Part shown: in pieces, positions 34,501 to 41,961 of the stretch
Numbering within the stretch: position 1 is the first letter of the stretch
How the letters are laid out: each line of letters opens with the position of its first letter
Source of the DNA: VXNE01 sp965261535
Lineage (GTDB): Bacteria > Pseudomonadota > Gammaproteobacteria > Pseudomonadales > Azotimanducaceae
DNA: 64,000 bases
Direction of reading: 5' to 3'
Assembly (NCBI GenBank): GCA_965261535.1
Contig: OZ253469.1
Location: 4,092,001-4,156,000, forward strand
Translations under genes and position numbers: made by a program
The notes under the pieces: generated by a model
Told to the model about the DNA's origin: nothing
What the model saw: only the letters and a program-made list of their open reading frames with translations
Databases searched by the model: none

Positions 34501-35576
34501 CTCTCCCTTAAGGGCCGGCCCTGGGCGGCATCCCGTTCAAGCCGTTCGCGCAGTCCGTTCAGCCCGTAGCTCTCGTGGTAGAGGGCGTTCTCGCGCGGCA
34601 GCAGGTCGCGCGATTCCGCGAACAGGATAACGACCAGCCGCATCGCTACCCGGCAGGCGGCGCGATAGATGTCTTCAGGGGTTGGGCCTGAGAACGCCCC
34701 GTCATCGTCGGGTACTTCTGCCAACGGGACGCCCGCGTCCTTCGCTACATATACGCGGTAGTCGGCCAAGTCCGCCGTCAACGCGGATAGGGCTTGGCCG
34801 TGCCCGCGAATGAGGACTTCTACCGCTTCGCGCACCCGCTCGCCGAGCACTTCCGACAACTCTGCCTGTCCTTTGCGGGTGTCGCGGATGGCTTGCAGGA
34901 GCGGCGGCGCCGCGTCTTGGATTTCAGGCGTCCAGAGTTTGGCGCAGAGCAGGGTGCGCAGCGCCGTCACCTGGGGCGAAGGTCCGCCTTCCTCGAACCA
35001 GAGATCGAGGTCCCATTCGCACCAGGCTTCGTAGTCGAGCCCGGCGAACAGCAGCCGCCACTGGCGGCCGTTGGTCACCAGCGCGAGATGTTCGTTGCCG
35101 GCGCGCAGCCAGACGAGCGCCTGGGTGACGATGCGTCGGCTCTTGCCAATTCCCAGCCGCTTCGCCTTGCTTGCGAGGGGGTTCTCCCTCGCGCTCCCAG
35201 GCTGGAGGCTCGCATCCAGAAACACCGGCAACCGGGCGCCGCGCAACCCCTTCCAGAGATGGCGGGGCTTTACCGTTTCGCCGGTGACCGCGCGTCGCCC
35301 GGCGGACGACGGGACATTGCTGCCGCGCGACCAGGCCCCGGTCGATGCATCGAGGCCGCAGACCTGTTCCAGCACGAAGCTGACGAATGGCGATGTGTCG
35401 CCGCTGCCATCCAGGATCGCGCTCGCGCGTTGGCGCAACTGCCGCTCGGTGTAGTCGTCGAGAGGGTCCGGGATGAACCGGGCGAGCGCTTCCAGCCGGT
35501 TGGCGTCGAACAGCAGCCCGCCGTGGCGGAGTCGATCCCAACCGGGCAGGGTGGGCGCGGTACGTTGCGCCTTCAC
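31407..35576 (-). CDS. Eco57I-type N6-adenine DNA methyltransferase, N-terminal three quarters (frameshifted gene)
   Basis: 1,389 residues are open; the real product would be about 1,850. The N-terminal part (about 1-250) looks like a type I R-subunit or REase-like recognition region, followed by helical DNA-binding parts. SAM motif I is VCDPACGSGSFPLAALRF (about 717) and motif IV is VLGNPPWDIAKP (about 1023), typical of gamma-class N6-adenine methylases like those of DISARM class 1 and BREX. At 31512-31515 the - strand has gggg; one more g would continue the sense frame, so the last 35 residues here are a frameshifted tail. The ATG overlaps the SNF2 helicase stop by 4 nt. A palindromic repeat is inserted in frame at 35167-35211. 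Without the C-terminal parts, activity is doubtful. Confidence 0.82.
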   Translation of the reverse strand: MKAQRTAPTLPGWDRLRHGGLLFDANRLEALARFIPDPLDDYTERQLRQRASAILDGSGDTSPFVSFVLEQVCGLDASTGAWSRGSNVPSSAGRRAVTGETVKPRHLWKGLRGARLPVFLDASLQPGSARENPLASKAKRLGIGKSRRIVTQALVWLRAGNEHLALVTNGRQWRLLFAGLDYEAWCEWDLDLWFEEGGPSPQVTALRTLLCAKLWTPEIQDAAPPLLQAIRDTRKGQAELSEVLGERVREAVEVLIRGHGQALSALTADLADYRVYVAKDAGVPLAEVPDDDGAFSGPTPEDIYRAACRVAMRLVVILFAESRDLLPRENALYHESYGLNGLRERLERDAAQGRPLRESFAAWPRVLALFELVREGSHHPDLPVTKYGGELFAPGMKDGADGLSRALAVYENACFDGDFLPDRDVHEMLKLLSRTTVRIRQGRGSTSAVVPVDFSDLSSEYIGILYEGLLDYELKTAPQGDPVVFLPAGDQPALPLSRLEAMDHRALKALFTNLKESSSDVDGAMEEDASAPTEQPTLDEAPIAQIAEAHAEYVVAKPPRTGKVEEQFRHRNLTPVGTLSRVEEDPAPDERQQNRARAETWARRAALAAGLVKKPRGKNTPERRLAFQRQLGAKARRLVSRVVLPGEWYLVRWGGTRKGSGSFYTRPGLAIPTVQRTLRPLAYDAPTRANGKPDIDAPPARWTPKLPEQILDLRVCDPACGSGSFPLAALRFLTDALFASLQHHDRIEKDGERSLVRLLGVHHGERQALAEELIPCPPDDEQFEPRLKAVLRRYVVERCIYAVDVDPLAVELCRLSLWIETMDRTLPFGFLDHKIKCGNSLIGAWFDQFRHYPAMAWKNREGGDKNHANGVHFEKNARTKAIKAFVKDKLTPDLRLFLQGRDLFQDDLLEKAGSAHAEALAVLEEMHRLPVQDAAERARRYRENLLGFDAWRSLKDAMDLWCACWFWPANELDHAPLPRNFAEPPEQTRRVAERVAAEIRFFHWELEFPDVYREAGSGFDAVLGNPPWDIAKPVSKEFFSNIDPLYRSYGKQEALRKQSDYFGAPALERDWLDYNARFRAQSNYISHAGSPFGDPDENTKSQARFAVARGGENLELHQRWRRARAKSSGFVDPVHPFRHQGSADLNLYKLFLETTHALLKSGGRLGFLVPSGLYSDHGTGALRDLFLEHCRWEWLFGVENREGIFPIHRSYKFNPVVVEKGGTTEAIRTAFMRRKLEDWERAEDHATSYSRAQIERFSPKSRAILEIQSARDLEIPEKIYANGVLLGDDGPDGWGIRYAREFHMTNDSHLFPPRPQWEAKGYRPDEYSRWLLGDWRPIEALWQELGVDPSRPEPGRSSLRIGCLTRRPGRNGGRPRRDSSMGVCLSLGM
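35167..35211 (-). repeat. In-frame palindromic repeat inside the methyltransferase gene
   Basis: On the gene strand the sequence begins gagcctccagcctgggagcg and continues with the core cgagggagaaccccctcgc. It encodes SLQPGSARENPLASK at about residues 123-137. Length 45 nt keeps the frame. It matches copies at 38637-38681, 58449-58538 and the distal unit of the 43.2 kb array. Confidence 0.8.
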
Positions 35577-38500
35577 GTCGCCCGTTCCGGCAAGCGGACT
35601 TCCACCGCGACAGGGAACACTTGGGCGTCGCCCGCCAAGGAGAAACGCGCGGGAAGAAGATGGTCGAGGATGCGCGTGCGTTCGCGCTGCAACTGTTCAC
35701 GGATTTCTTCGTAGTGCTGGCGGCGGCGCTGGATCTCTTCCTTCTTTCGCTCAATGGACTGGTCGATTTCCGTAAGTCCTTCGTCTTCGTTGAAGAGTTG
35801 GCCTTGGCGGCGGCTGTCCTTGAGCCGCTCGATTTCGCGCTCAAGCCGCGCGACGGTGGATTGCTCAATGAGAGTGGACAGCTCGCCCCGGCGCTGACGG
35901 TAGCGTTCGTCCTCGCGCGTGCGGGCGCTCTGCTCGTCGGCCCGAAGCCGGCGCCGGAGTGACTCGGTGAGTCCGCTCGCGTATTCGCGCAGCCATCCTT
36001 GCAGGTCGGTCTTGGCATCTTCGAGCGTCTCGCCGGCGCGTTCGCGCTCGTTCGCACTGGCACCGCGCGCGCCGCGATGCGCATGCGCCGGCGAGTGCGG
36101 GAACGGCCGGCCGAGTTCGCCGTTCTGAACCGGAAACGCCAGCGTGCGGACCCAGCGATGAAAGGTCTCGCGCAGTCCGTTCACGGCGAGTTCCTCGACG
36201 CTGAGCAGGATGAGGGCGTCGACCTTGGCCGGCACGTCGCCAAGCCGCACGGTCCAGCGCGAAACCTGTTGCTTGCCCGGATAGCGGCGTCGGGCCAGGA
36301 TGCCGAGCGCACGCTGCAGCAGGGGATGTGCAAGGTGCATGAGCAGGGCGTCGCGTCGCGGCAGGAACACGCTCAATCGTCCGAGCTGCTCTATGAACGG
36401 CTCGGGACTGAAGGCCAGTTGCGGCATGGGTCCCAACTCGCCGCTCGGCGTCGAAAGGCGCACTGCGTCGTCGATGACATCGCGCCAGCCGGGAAGATCG
36501 GGATTGCTCACGCGGTAGAAGCCAGGTTCCTCGGCAACCTGGAGTTGCGGCCTTTCTCTGCCGATGGCCATGGCGGTATCGAGTGTTCGCATAAGCGCGC
36601 TCGGGTCGAGGTCGATCTCCTCGGCCATAGCGTCGAGCCGCGCGGCTATGTTGCGGGGGGTTCCCCCTCGCGCTCCCCGCGTCTCGTCGCTGTCTGGCGC
36701 GAGGGTCGTATCAGCGTCGATGACCGCGCCTCCCCTGGCGGCACGTATATGGGCGTCCAGCTCGGCTTGGACGGTGGCTGCGGCGTCGCCCCTTATAAGC
36801 CGGCGGTGTACGGCGCGGTCGAAGATCTCGTTGACGGACCCGAGGTCCTCGCGGATTTCGTCCGCCTTGCGGATGACGTGATCGAGAAAGCGCAGGTCGG
36901 GATCGGTGTCGCTGACGAAGTGATGCACCGTCACATCGCGGCCTTGGCCGTAACGGTCGAGGCGACCGTTGCGCTGTTCCAGCCGGGACGGGTTCCAGGG
37001 ACAGTCGTAGTGCAGCAAGTAGCGGGCGGTGCGGTGCAGGTTGAGGCCCTCGGACGCCGCGTCCGTGGCGACGAGAATGCGCACGGCAGCGGCGGGGTCG
37101 TTGAACACGGCCTTGACGTTCTCGCGGTCGGCGTCGTTCATGCCTTCATGTCCCCCGGCGCCGAAGAGAGTCAGCACTCGCTCACCGGGATACCGTTCCC
37201 GCAAGCGCCTTGCCAGGTAGTCGAGCGTGGTCTTGTATTCGGTGAAGACGATCAGGCGTTCATCGGCGCGGAAGTCTTGCTCTTTCTCCGCACCTCCGCC
37301 GCTGAGCCGCGGGCGCTCGCGCAACCGGTGTTCGATCAAGTCGGTGAGCGTGTCGAAACGGGTATCGACAGCGGGTGTCTGCTCGGTAATTGGCGCACCT
37401 TCGAGATCAAACCCAAGGGCATGGAGGGCTTTTTCGATGCGCCTGATGTCCAGTGCCACATCGTACGCGAAGTTCTTCAGCCATGCGCCCACGACTGTCG
37501 CCGCAGTCGCTTCGCGCTGCTGGGTCTCGCGGTCGTCGCCGGTCTCCTGCCGCAGCGCCCGTTCCGCCGCCGTCAACTCCGTTTCGGGTGCCGCTGGGTC
37601 GTCCAACCCCTGGCTGACCCGGCGCCAGGACTCTGCGAACGCCGTCGGGCAGGAAAGCAGTCGCTTGCCGAGGATTTCGACCGCGAAGGTGCCGGCCCGG
37701 CGACCACGTTTCGTTCCTGCGGCGACCAGCTTGCGGATGGTGGTACGGAAGGCGTCGAATGCGGCGGTAAGCTCTCTTTCGGGCCCGTTGGACGCGAGCT
37801 CGAGCGCCTGTGGCGGATTCCGCGTGCAGAAACGGGGTGCTGCGGCCCTTTCTGCCGAGGGGTTGCCTTCTTGGGCTCCACAGCAGAAGGCTTCCGAATT
37901 GCTCACGGCTCCGGCGTTGATCTCGCGTTTTAGACGCCGAACGACCACATCGTCAACGCGCCCGCGCATGGCGGGGCTCATCTCGCTGGTGCGGGTGAAG
38001 CGCACCGGGTCCAACATCTCCAGGAGGCCGGTGAACGAACGGGTATGGCCGTTGTGCGGCGTCGCGGAAAGAAACAGCCGGTGTTCGAATCGGGGTGCCA
38101 CCAATCGTAGCGTTTGGCAAAGCTCGCTGTCTTCGCCGAAGGGGGAGGGCATCAGGTTGTGGCACTCGTCGACGATCAGGAGATCCCAAGGCAGGTGCGG
38201 GGAACCTTCCGGCGTGCGGCAGGCAGCCAAGAACTGCTCGCGCACATCGGGTTGGCGCAGGTAGTGGTAGGAGGCGACGATGCGGCTGAAGGAGCGCCAG
38301 GGGTTCGCGTCCATGCCGAGCCGACGGCGCAGACGCTCGGCTCCCTGGCGGTCCACGACCTCGAAACGCAGCGAGAACTTGTCCCAGAGTTCGTCCCGCC
38401 ACTGCTGGCGCAAAGATGCGGGGGTAAGGACGAGAACGCGCTGGATGCGTCGCCGCAGCAGCAGTTCCGTGAGGATTAACCCGGCCTCGATAGTCTTGCC

Positions 38501-39001
38501 GAGACCCACGTCGTCGGCGATCAGTAGACTGACGCGTGGCATGCGAAGCGCCTTCAAAAGTGGCACGAGTTGGTAGTCTTCGACGCGTACGCTACCGTGG
38601 AAAGGGCTCGTGATCGGTTCTCGGGTGAGAGGGCCTTTTTCTGGCGAGGGGCTCCCCCTCGCGCTCCCCGGCTGAAGGCTCCCGCCGTCTGGATCGAGGT
38701 AGGGGCGAAGCGCCGTCCAACGCGCCGCGCGCAATAGCGCGTCGAAGTCCTCCGGAGGCATAGCATCGGCTTGGGCCGGGTCGGGCAACGCGTTGGGTTC
38801 CAACAGGACCCGGTTAGGTTCGAGTTCCCAGAGCAAGCGCTCCTCGGAAGGCGCGTGGGCGTCTTTGTATTCCACATGTACGAGGTGGAGGCGCCCGCTT
38901 TCGCCGTCAAAAGGTTCCACGGCAGCGACCACGCCCTGTCGGTTGCGAACGGTAGCGACCATTCCGGCGCGCGGCACGTCGTTTTTCGTAGGCGTACTCA
39001 C
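35573..39001 (-). CDS. SNF2-family helicase, DrmD-like
   Basis: A 1,142-residue SNF2/RapA-type DNA translocase. Helicase motifs are LLIADDVGLGKTIEAGLIL (Walker A, about 165), LIVDECHNLMP (about 278), FLSATPHNGHTRSF, FTEYKTTLDYLARRL, TDAASEGLNLHRTARYLLHY and PWNPSRLEQRNGRLDRYGQG (motif VI, about 670). A long charged coiled coil fills about 980-1110. The layout matches DrmD of class 1 DISARM, and the next gene is the methylase, with a 4-nt overlap. The GTG start overlaps the stop of a 15-codon ORF with a strong ribosome site. Two in-frame palindromic repeats (36651-36678 and 38637-38681) interrupt the chain at non-motif positions. Confidence 0.85.
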   Translation of the reverse strand: MSTPTKNDVPRAGMVATVRNRQGVVAAVEPFDGESGRLHLVHVEYKDAHAPSEERLLWELEPNRVLLEPNALPDPAQADAMPPEDFDALLRAARWTALRPYLDPDGGSLQPGSARGSPSPEKGPLTREPITSPFHGSVRVEDYQLVPLLKALRMPRVSLLIADDVGLGKTIEAGLILTELLLRRRIQRVLVLTPASLRQQWRDELWDKFSLRFEVVDRQGAERLRRRLGMDANPWRSFSRIVASYHYLRQPDVREQFLAACRTPEGSPHLPWDLLIVDECHNLMPSPFGEDSELCQTLRLVAPRFEHRLFLSATPHNGHTRSFTGLLEMLDPVRFTRTSEMSPAMRGRVDDVVVRRLKREINAGAVSNSEAFCCGAQEGNPSAERAAAPRFCTRNPPQALELASNGPERELTAAFDAFRTTIRKLVAAGTKRGRRAGTFAVEILGKRLLSCPTAFAESWRRVSQGLDDPAAPETELTAAERALRQETGDDRETQQREATAATVVGAWLKNFAYDVALDIRRIEKALHALGFDLEGAPITEQTPAVDTRFDTLTDLIEHRLRERPRLSGGGAEKEQDFRADERLIVFTEYKTTLDYLARRLRERYPGERVLTLFGAGGHEGMNDADRENVKAVFNDPAAAVRILVATDAASEGLNLHRTARYLLHYDCPWNPSRLEQRNGRLDRYGQGRDVTVHHFVSDTDPDLRFLDHVIRKADEIREDLGSVNEIFDRAVHRRLIRGDAAATVQAELDAHIRAARGGAVIDADTTLAPDSDETRGARGGTPRNIAARLDAMAEEIDLDPSALMRTLDTAMAIGRERPQLQVAEEPGFYRVSNPDLPGWRDVIDDAVRLSTPSGELGPMPQLAFSPEPFIEQLGRLSVFLPRRDALLMHLAHPLLQRALGILARRRYPGKQQVSRWTVRLGDVPAKVDALILLSVEELAVNGLRETFHRWVRTLAFPVQNGELGRPFPHSPAHAHRGARGASANERERAGETLEDAKTDLQGWLREYASGLTESLRRRLRADEQSARTREDERYRQRRGELSTLIEQSTVARLEREIERLKDSRRQGQLFNEDEGLTEIDQSIERKKEEIQRRRQHYEEIREQLQRERTRILDHLLPARFSLAGDAQVFPVAVEVRLPERAT
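36651..36678 (-). repeat. Partial palindromic repeat inside the SNF2 helicase gene
   Basis: The gene strand reads ggggagcgcgagggggaacc then ccccgcaa, the core of the repeat without the gagcctcagcc head. It encodes the GARGGTPRN segment. It is shorter and more degenerate than the copy at 38637-38681, so membership is likely but less certain. Confidence 0.6.
38637..38681 (-). repeat. In-frame palindromic repeat near the N-terminus of the SNF2 helicase gene
   Basis: The gene strand reads gagccttcagccggggagcg followed by cgagggggagcccctcgcc. It encodes SLQPGSARGSPSPEK at about residues 107-121, a Pro/Arg/Ser-rich insert ahead of the helicase core. It is nearly identical to the first two units in ampD (58449-58538). 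Confidence 0.85.
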
Positions 39002-39045
39002 GACCTGCTACGCAGCAGCTGTTCGGTCTGCTCGGTTCGGCCCAT
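38998..39045 (-). CDS. Possible 15-residue leader ORF coupled to the SNF2 helicase
   Basis: An ATG at 39045, 8 nt after a strong ribosome site (gggaggaatt), opens MGRTEQTEQLLRSRS. Its TGA overlaps the GTG start of the helicase (GTGA). The helicase GTG has no good ribosome site of its own, so translational coupling would explain its expression. No conservation evidence is available; it may be a leader peptide or only a coincidental start. Confidence 0.45.
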   Translation of the reverse strand: MGRTEQTEQLLRSRS

Positions 39046-39076
39046 AAAGCCAATTCCTCCCTTAGTGGGACATCGT

Positions 39077-39105
39077 ACAAAATTCGTTGGGCGATAGCCT
39101 ATCAA
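39077..39105 (-). promoter_or_regulatory. Candidate promoter of the SNF2 helicase-methylase operon
   Basis: On the - strand, ttgata (39105-39100) is followed after 17 bp by ttttgt (39082-39077), about 30 bp upstream of the leader ORF ATG. The -35 is good, the -10 poor. Position between the methyltransferase gene mmuM and the first helicase codon makes it the only likely promoter site. Confidence 0.35.
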
Positions 39106-39189
39106 GGGTTTAGGCATCCCTTGGGTTGGGTGCCAGCAACAGCTGTGCAGCCCGCGCTTTTGCCACTACCGGTCGTCGTCTGGTGGTTG

Positions 39190-40101
39190 TCAGTCCGAAA
39201 CGGCCGGCGTGCCGAACGCCCGGGCCAGCGCCGCGATATGCGCCGGCGTGGTGCCGCAGCAACCGCCGACCAGGAGAATGCCGCTCTCAGTCCAGCTCCG
39301 CGCGTGTTCGACCAGGCGGTCGGGCGTTGCATCGGTATCGAACGTCCAGTTCGGAGGGGCGAACTCGCCGACCTCCGGGTAGACGCCGATGGGCCCCGGC
39401 CAGCGCTCTCTTACCATCGCGATTGCCTGCGGCACGGCGCCGACATCGCTGTGCATGATATTCACGACGCTTGGACCCATCGGTATGAGGACGTCGAGCG
39501 GTCTGGCGAAGTCCACGTCGGGCAGGTCGAAACTCACCAGGCCGTCTGGGTGGGCGCGCCGCCTGCAGCTTACGCCGAGCCATATTGGGAGGCCGGTCTC
39601 GAGCGCCGCCTCCATGGCGCGCGCCGCGTGACGGGTGTCCTGCATCATCTCCAGGGCAATGAGATCTACGCCGCTGTCGGCCAGGATCGCCGCCAGTTCC
39701 CTGAGCCCCGCCAGCTCGAGGTCGGGATCGGGATAGTTGGTGGCCTTCATACCCGGCGGCAGGTTCGAGATCGATCCCGCGATGGCGATGTCCTTGCCCG
39801 ACGCGTCCCGCGCTTGGGCCGCGAGTTGCACGGCCATGCGGTTGATGTTCTCGAACTCGTCGCCGAGCCCGGCAGGCTCGAGGAGAAACCTCGCGGTCCC
39901 GAACGTATTGGTGATGATCACCTCGGCCCCGGCGGCGATAAAGTCTTCATGCACCCCTCGCACCACGTCGGGGTGGCTGTGGACCGCGAGGCCCGACCAG
40001 GCGGCTTCGCTCATCGGCACGCCCCGGCGCTGGAGTTCGGATCCAGTCCCGCCGTCTATCACAACGACTTGATTATGTTCGATTTTGTCTTTCCAAGACA
40101 C
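39190..40101 (-). CDS. mmuM: Homocysteine S-methyltransferase family protein
   Basis: A 303-residue Pterin/Hcy-methyltransferase barrel that makes methionine from homocysteine, usually with S-methylmethionine. Motifs are VVVIDGGTGSELQRRG at the N-terminus, ITNTFGTARFLLEPAGL, the first zinc Cys in WLGVSCRRR and the Cys pair in LLVGGCCGTTPAHIAAL. The GTG at 40101 gives the family length; the open frame extends 66 codons further without family similarity. The 3' 240 bp recur, diverged, at 19810-20053 across the island, so this gene is the integration site and stays intact. The exact methyl donor is not determined. Confidence 0.85.
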   Translation of the reverse strand: MSWKDKIEHNQVVVIDGGTGSELQRRGVPMSEAAWSGLAVHSHPDVVRGVHEDFIAAGAEVIITNTFGTARFLLEPAGLGDEFENINRMAVQLAAQARDASGKDIAIAGSISNLPPGMKATNYPDPDLELAGLRELAAILADSGVDLIALEMMQDTRHAARAMEAALETGLPIWLGVSCRRRAHPDGLVSFDLPDVDFARPLDVLIPMGPSVVNIMHSDVGAVPQAIAMVRERWPGPIGVYPEVGEFAPPNWTFDTDATPDRLVEHARSWTESGILLVGGCCGTTPAHIAALARAFGTPAVSD

Positions 40102-40292
40102 GAGGGTATTCTCGCATGGTTCCGGACAGGCGTTCGGACTATTCGCGAGGCGTCCCCGCCACCTCGCGGCAGAGATGCTACAAGTGCGTTTGACGAATGG
40201 CCAACTGCTGGTGGGAGGAGCGATTGAGCGGCCTTGGGCGTGGCAGCGGAGCGATTCCATTGGATGGTCGTGCCCGGTAGTCTGTACACCGC

Positions 40293-41534
40293 ATGGCAAC
40301 AGAGATTCTCGACTACGACCACGACCGCGATTTCGAGGCCGTAAAGCGCATCATGTACGAGGTGGGCTGGCTGGAAGACGAGGACGAGGCGGAGTCCTTC
40401 GAGGCAGAAGCGCGCGCCGCTAGCGGAGTGATCTTCCCGATCGACGGTCAGGCCGAGTGCGTCGCATTGACCGTTCCAGGGACTCTGCGCCACGGCGATA
40501 CGGATCTCGAAATGACGGCGTTCACGGGTGTGGTGACCAGCCGCATCGCCCGCAAGCTGGGTGCCGCGAGACGGCTCACCGCGCACGCGCTCGCGGTCGG
40601 CTGGGACGCCGGCAGCGAGGTCGCCGCGCTCAACATGTTCGATCAGGGTTACTATGATCGACTGGGTTTCGGCACCGGAGCCTACTCGAACCGTATCAAG
40701 TTCGATCCTGCCACGCTGCGTGTCGATCGCCCCTTCCGACCGCCCAGCCGATTGACCGGAAGAGACTGGCGCGACATCTACCAGGCGATGCACGCGCGCC
40801 TGCGCGGCCACGGCAGCATCGTTCTCAACGCCGAGCAAGTGGTATATGCCGAACTGTCGTCCTACGACGCGGCGAAGACCATTGGTCTGGGCTACTACGA
40901 TGGCCCTGGTGGCACCTTGTCACATTTCCTTTTTGGTCAGACGAGCGGCGAAAACGGCCCCTACGACATCAGATGGTATGCGTATCAGTCCACGGAACAG
41001 CTACTCGAGCTGCTGGCCTTGATCAGGTCGTTGGGCGACCAGGTGTATTCGCTGGCGATGAAGGAGCCACCGGAGATCCAGTTTCAGGACCTGCTCGGAA
41101 AGCCCATCCGCAGCCGCGACATCAGCAGGGGTTCGAGGCACGCGGCCGAGCACACCACCGCGGCCCATTCACAGGTGCGCATCCTCGATTTGGCGAAGTG
41201 TCTGGCGAAGACCCACCTCGACGCCGGAAGCGTAACCTTCAATCTTCAACTCTCAGACCCTGTTGCAGAACAGTTGGGGGACGAGACGCCTTGGCGGGGC
41301 GTCGCCGGCGACTACATCGTCACGCTGGGCGAAGATTGCTCGGTGCAGCAGGCGCGGTCAACCAGGCTCCCCACGCTTCGCGCCTCGGTCGGAGCATTCA
41401 GCCGTCTCTGGTTGGGGGTGCGGAACGCGTCAAGCCTCGCCGTGACGGATGACTTGCGGGGAGGTTGGACCTTGTTGTGCGAACTCGACCGCGCCTTGCG
41501 GCAGCCGCAGCCCCACTTTGGCTGGCCCTTCTGA
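40293..41534 (+). CDS. Eis-type GNAT N-acetyltransferase with SCP2-like C-terminal domain
   Basis: A 413-residue protein with the three-part layout of Eis: an N-terminal GNAT domain (acetyl-CoA region near VTSRIARKLGAARRLTAHAL, then NMFDQGYYDRLGFGTGAY), a second degenerate GNAT domain (RDWRDIYQAMHARL... DIRWYAYQSTEQLLELLALI), and a C-terminal SCP2-like lipid-binding fold (SVTFNLQLSDPVAEQLG). The final residues end HFGWPF; in Eis the free C-terminal carboxylate takes part in catalysis. Mycobacterial Eis acetylates aminoglycosides and peptides; the substrate here is unknown. It is divergent from mmuM with about 190 nt between them. Confidence 0.82.
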   Translation: MATEILDYDHDRDFEAVKRIMYEVGWLEDEDEAESFEAEARAASGVIFPIDGQAECVALTVPGTLRHGDTDLEMTAFTGVVTSRIARKLGAARRLTAHALAVGWDAGSEVAALNMFDQGYYDRLGFGTGAYSNRIKFDPATLRVDRPFRPPSRLTGRDWRDIYQAMHARLRGHGSIVLNAEQVVYAELSSYDAAKTIGLGYYDGPGGTLSHFLFGQTSGENGPYDIRWYAYQSTEQLLELLALIRSLGDQVYSLAMKEPPEIQFQDLLGKPIRSRDISRGSRHAAEHTTAAHSQVRILDLAKCLAKTHLDAGSVTFNLQLSDPVAEQLGDETPWRGVAGDYIVTLGEDCSVQQARSTRLPTLRASVGAFSRLWLGVRNASSLAVTDDLRGGWTLLCELDRALRQPQPHFGWPF

Positions 41535-41612
41535 GGGACTTCTCAGACATCTCGGCCGGCTGCGTCGGCCTCGCTCGGATGCCCCCGGTAGCGCGCGGGA
41601 GGCGCATCGCAA

Positions 41613-41948
41613 CTATATTGCCTTCATTTGTCGATGCGTCGCCCGAATGCGGATGTGTTCAACCTTCGAAAAGTCCGTCAGCCGGCGCAACACTGGCAAC
41701 AGCTCCGGTATGCGGAAGCGCAGGCGGGTCGCCCAGGCGGCGCTGCTCGCGTGGACGATCAGGTTTGGACCGCTGATGTTGGCGACCTCGAAGCGTGGCG
41801 CTTGCTCCCGGGGCAGCAACGCCCGGAATTGGTTGGTCCACGAGGCGCGCATTTCCGTCCGAGTCACCAACCTCCCAAGCTGATGCGCGGAGGCGTTTCG
41901 CCGTGAATGGCGATTCGCCAAGATTTCATCTATGTTACGGGCTGGCAT
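41613..41948 (-). CDS. dciA: DciA-family (DUF721) replicative helicase loader
   Basis: A 111-residue protein with the DUF721/KH-like core: LLPREQAPRFEVANISGPNLIVH followed by SSAAWATRLRFRIPELLPVL (alternating strands and a helix). DciA loads DnaB in bacteria lacking DnaC. Its place, divergent from an M23 peptidase and upstream of secA, is the conserved gammaproteobacterial position. ATG at 41948 gives the expected N-terminus (MPARNIDEILANR) and lies only 13 nt from the M23 start on the other strand. Confidence 0.83.
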   Translation of the reverse strand: MPARNIDEILANRHSRRNASAHQLGRLVTRTEMRASWTNQFRALLPREQAPRFEVANISGPNLIVHASSAAWATRLRFRIPELLPVLRRLTDFSKVEHIRIRATHRQMKAI

Positions 41949-41961
41949 GCACGCTGATTCG

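Larger units (their letters stand above)
19810..39189. mobile_element. Defence island inserted at the 3' end of a homocysteine methyltransferase gene
   Basis: The intact homocysteine methyltransferase gene ends at 39190, and a diverged copy of its last 240 bp lies in the same orientation at 19810-20053. The DNA between carries only defence-type genes: a SNF2 helicase, methyltransferase, TcmP/DUF5131, ATPase/HNH and a giant helicase. This is the arrangement left when an element integrates in a gene 3' end, supplying a replacement end and displacing the original. The two copies are about 85% identical by eye, so this is not a recent perfect duplication. No integrase, transposase or origin is seen. 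TcmP and part of the methyltransferase are visibly AT-richer than the flanks. Boundaries are inferred. Confidence 0.6.

Noticed and set aside
20075..39001. BREX or Druantia assignment of the island
   Set aside because: No PglZ, BrxC or BrxL for BREX and no DruA-D companions for Druantia are seen; the DrmD-like plus methylase pair fits DISARM better.
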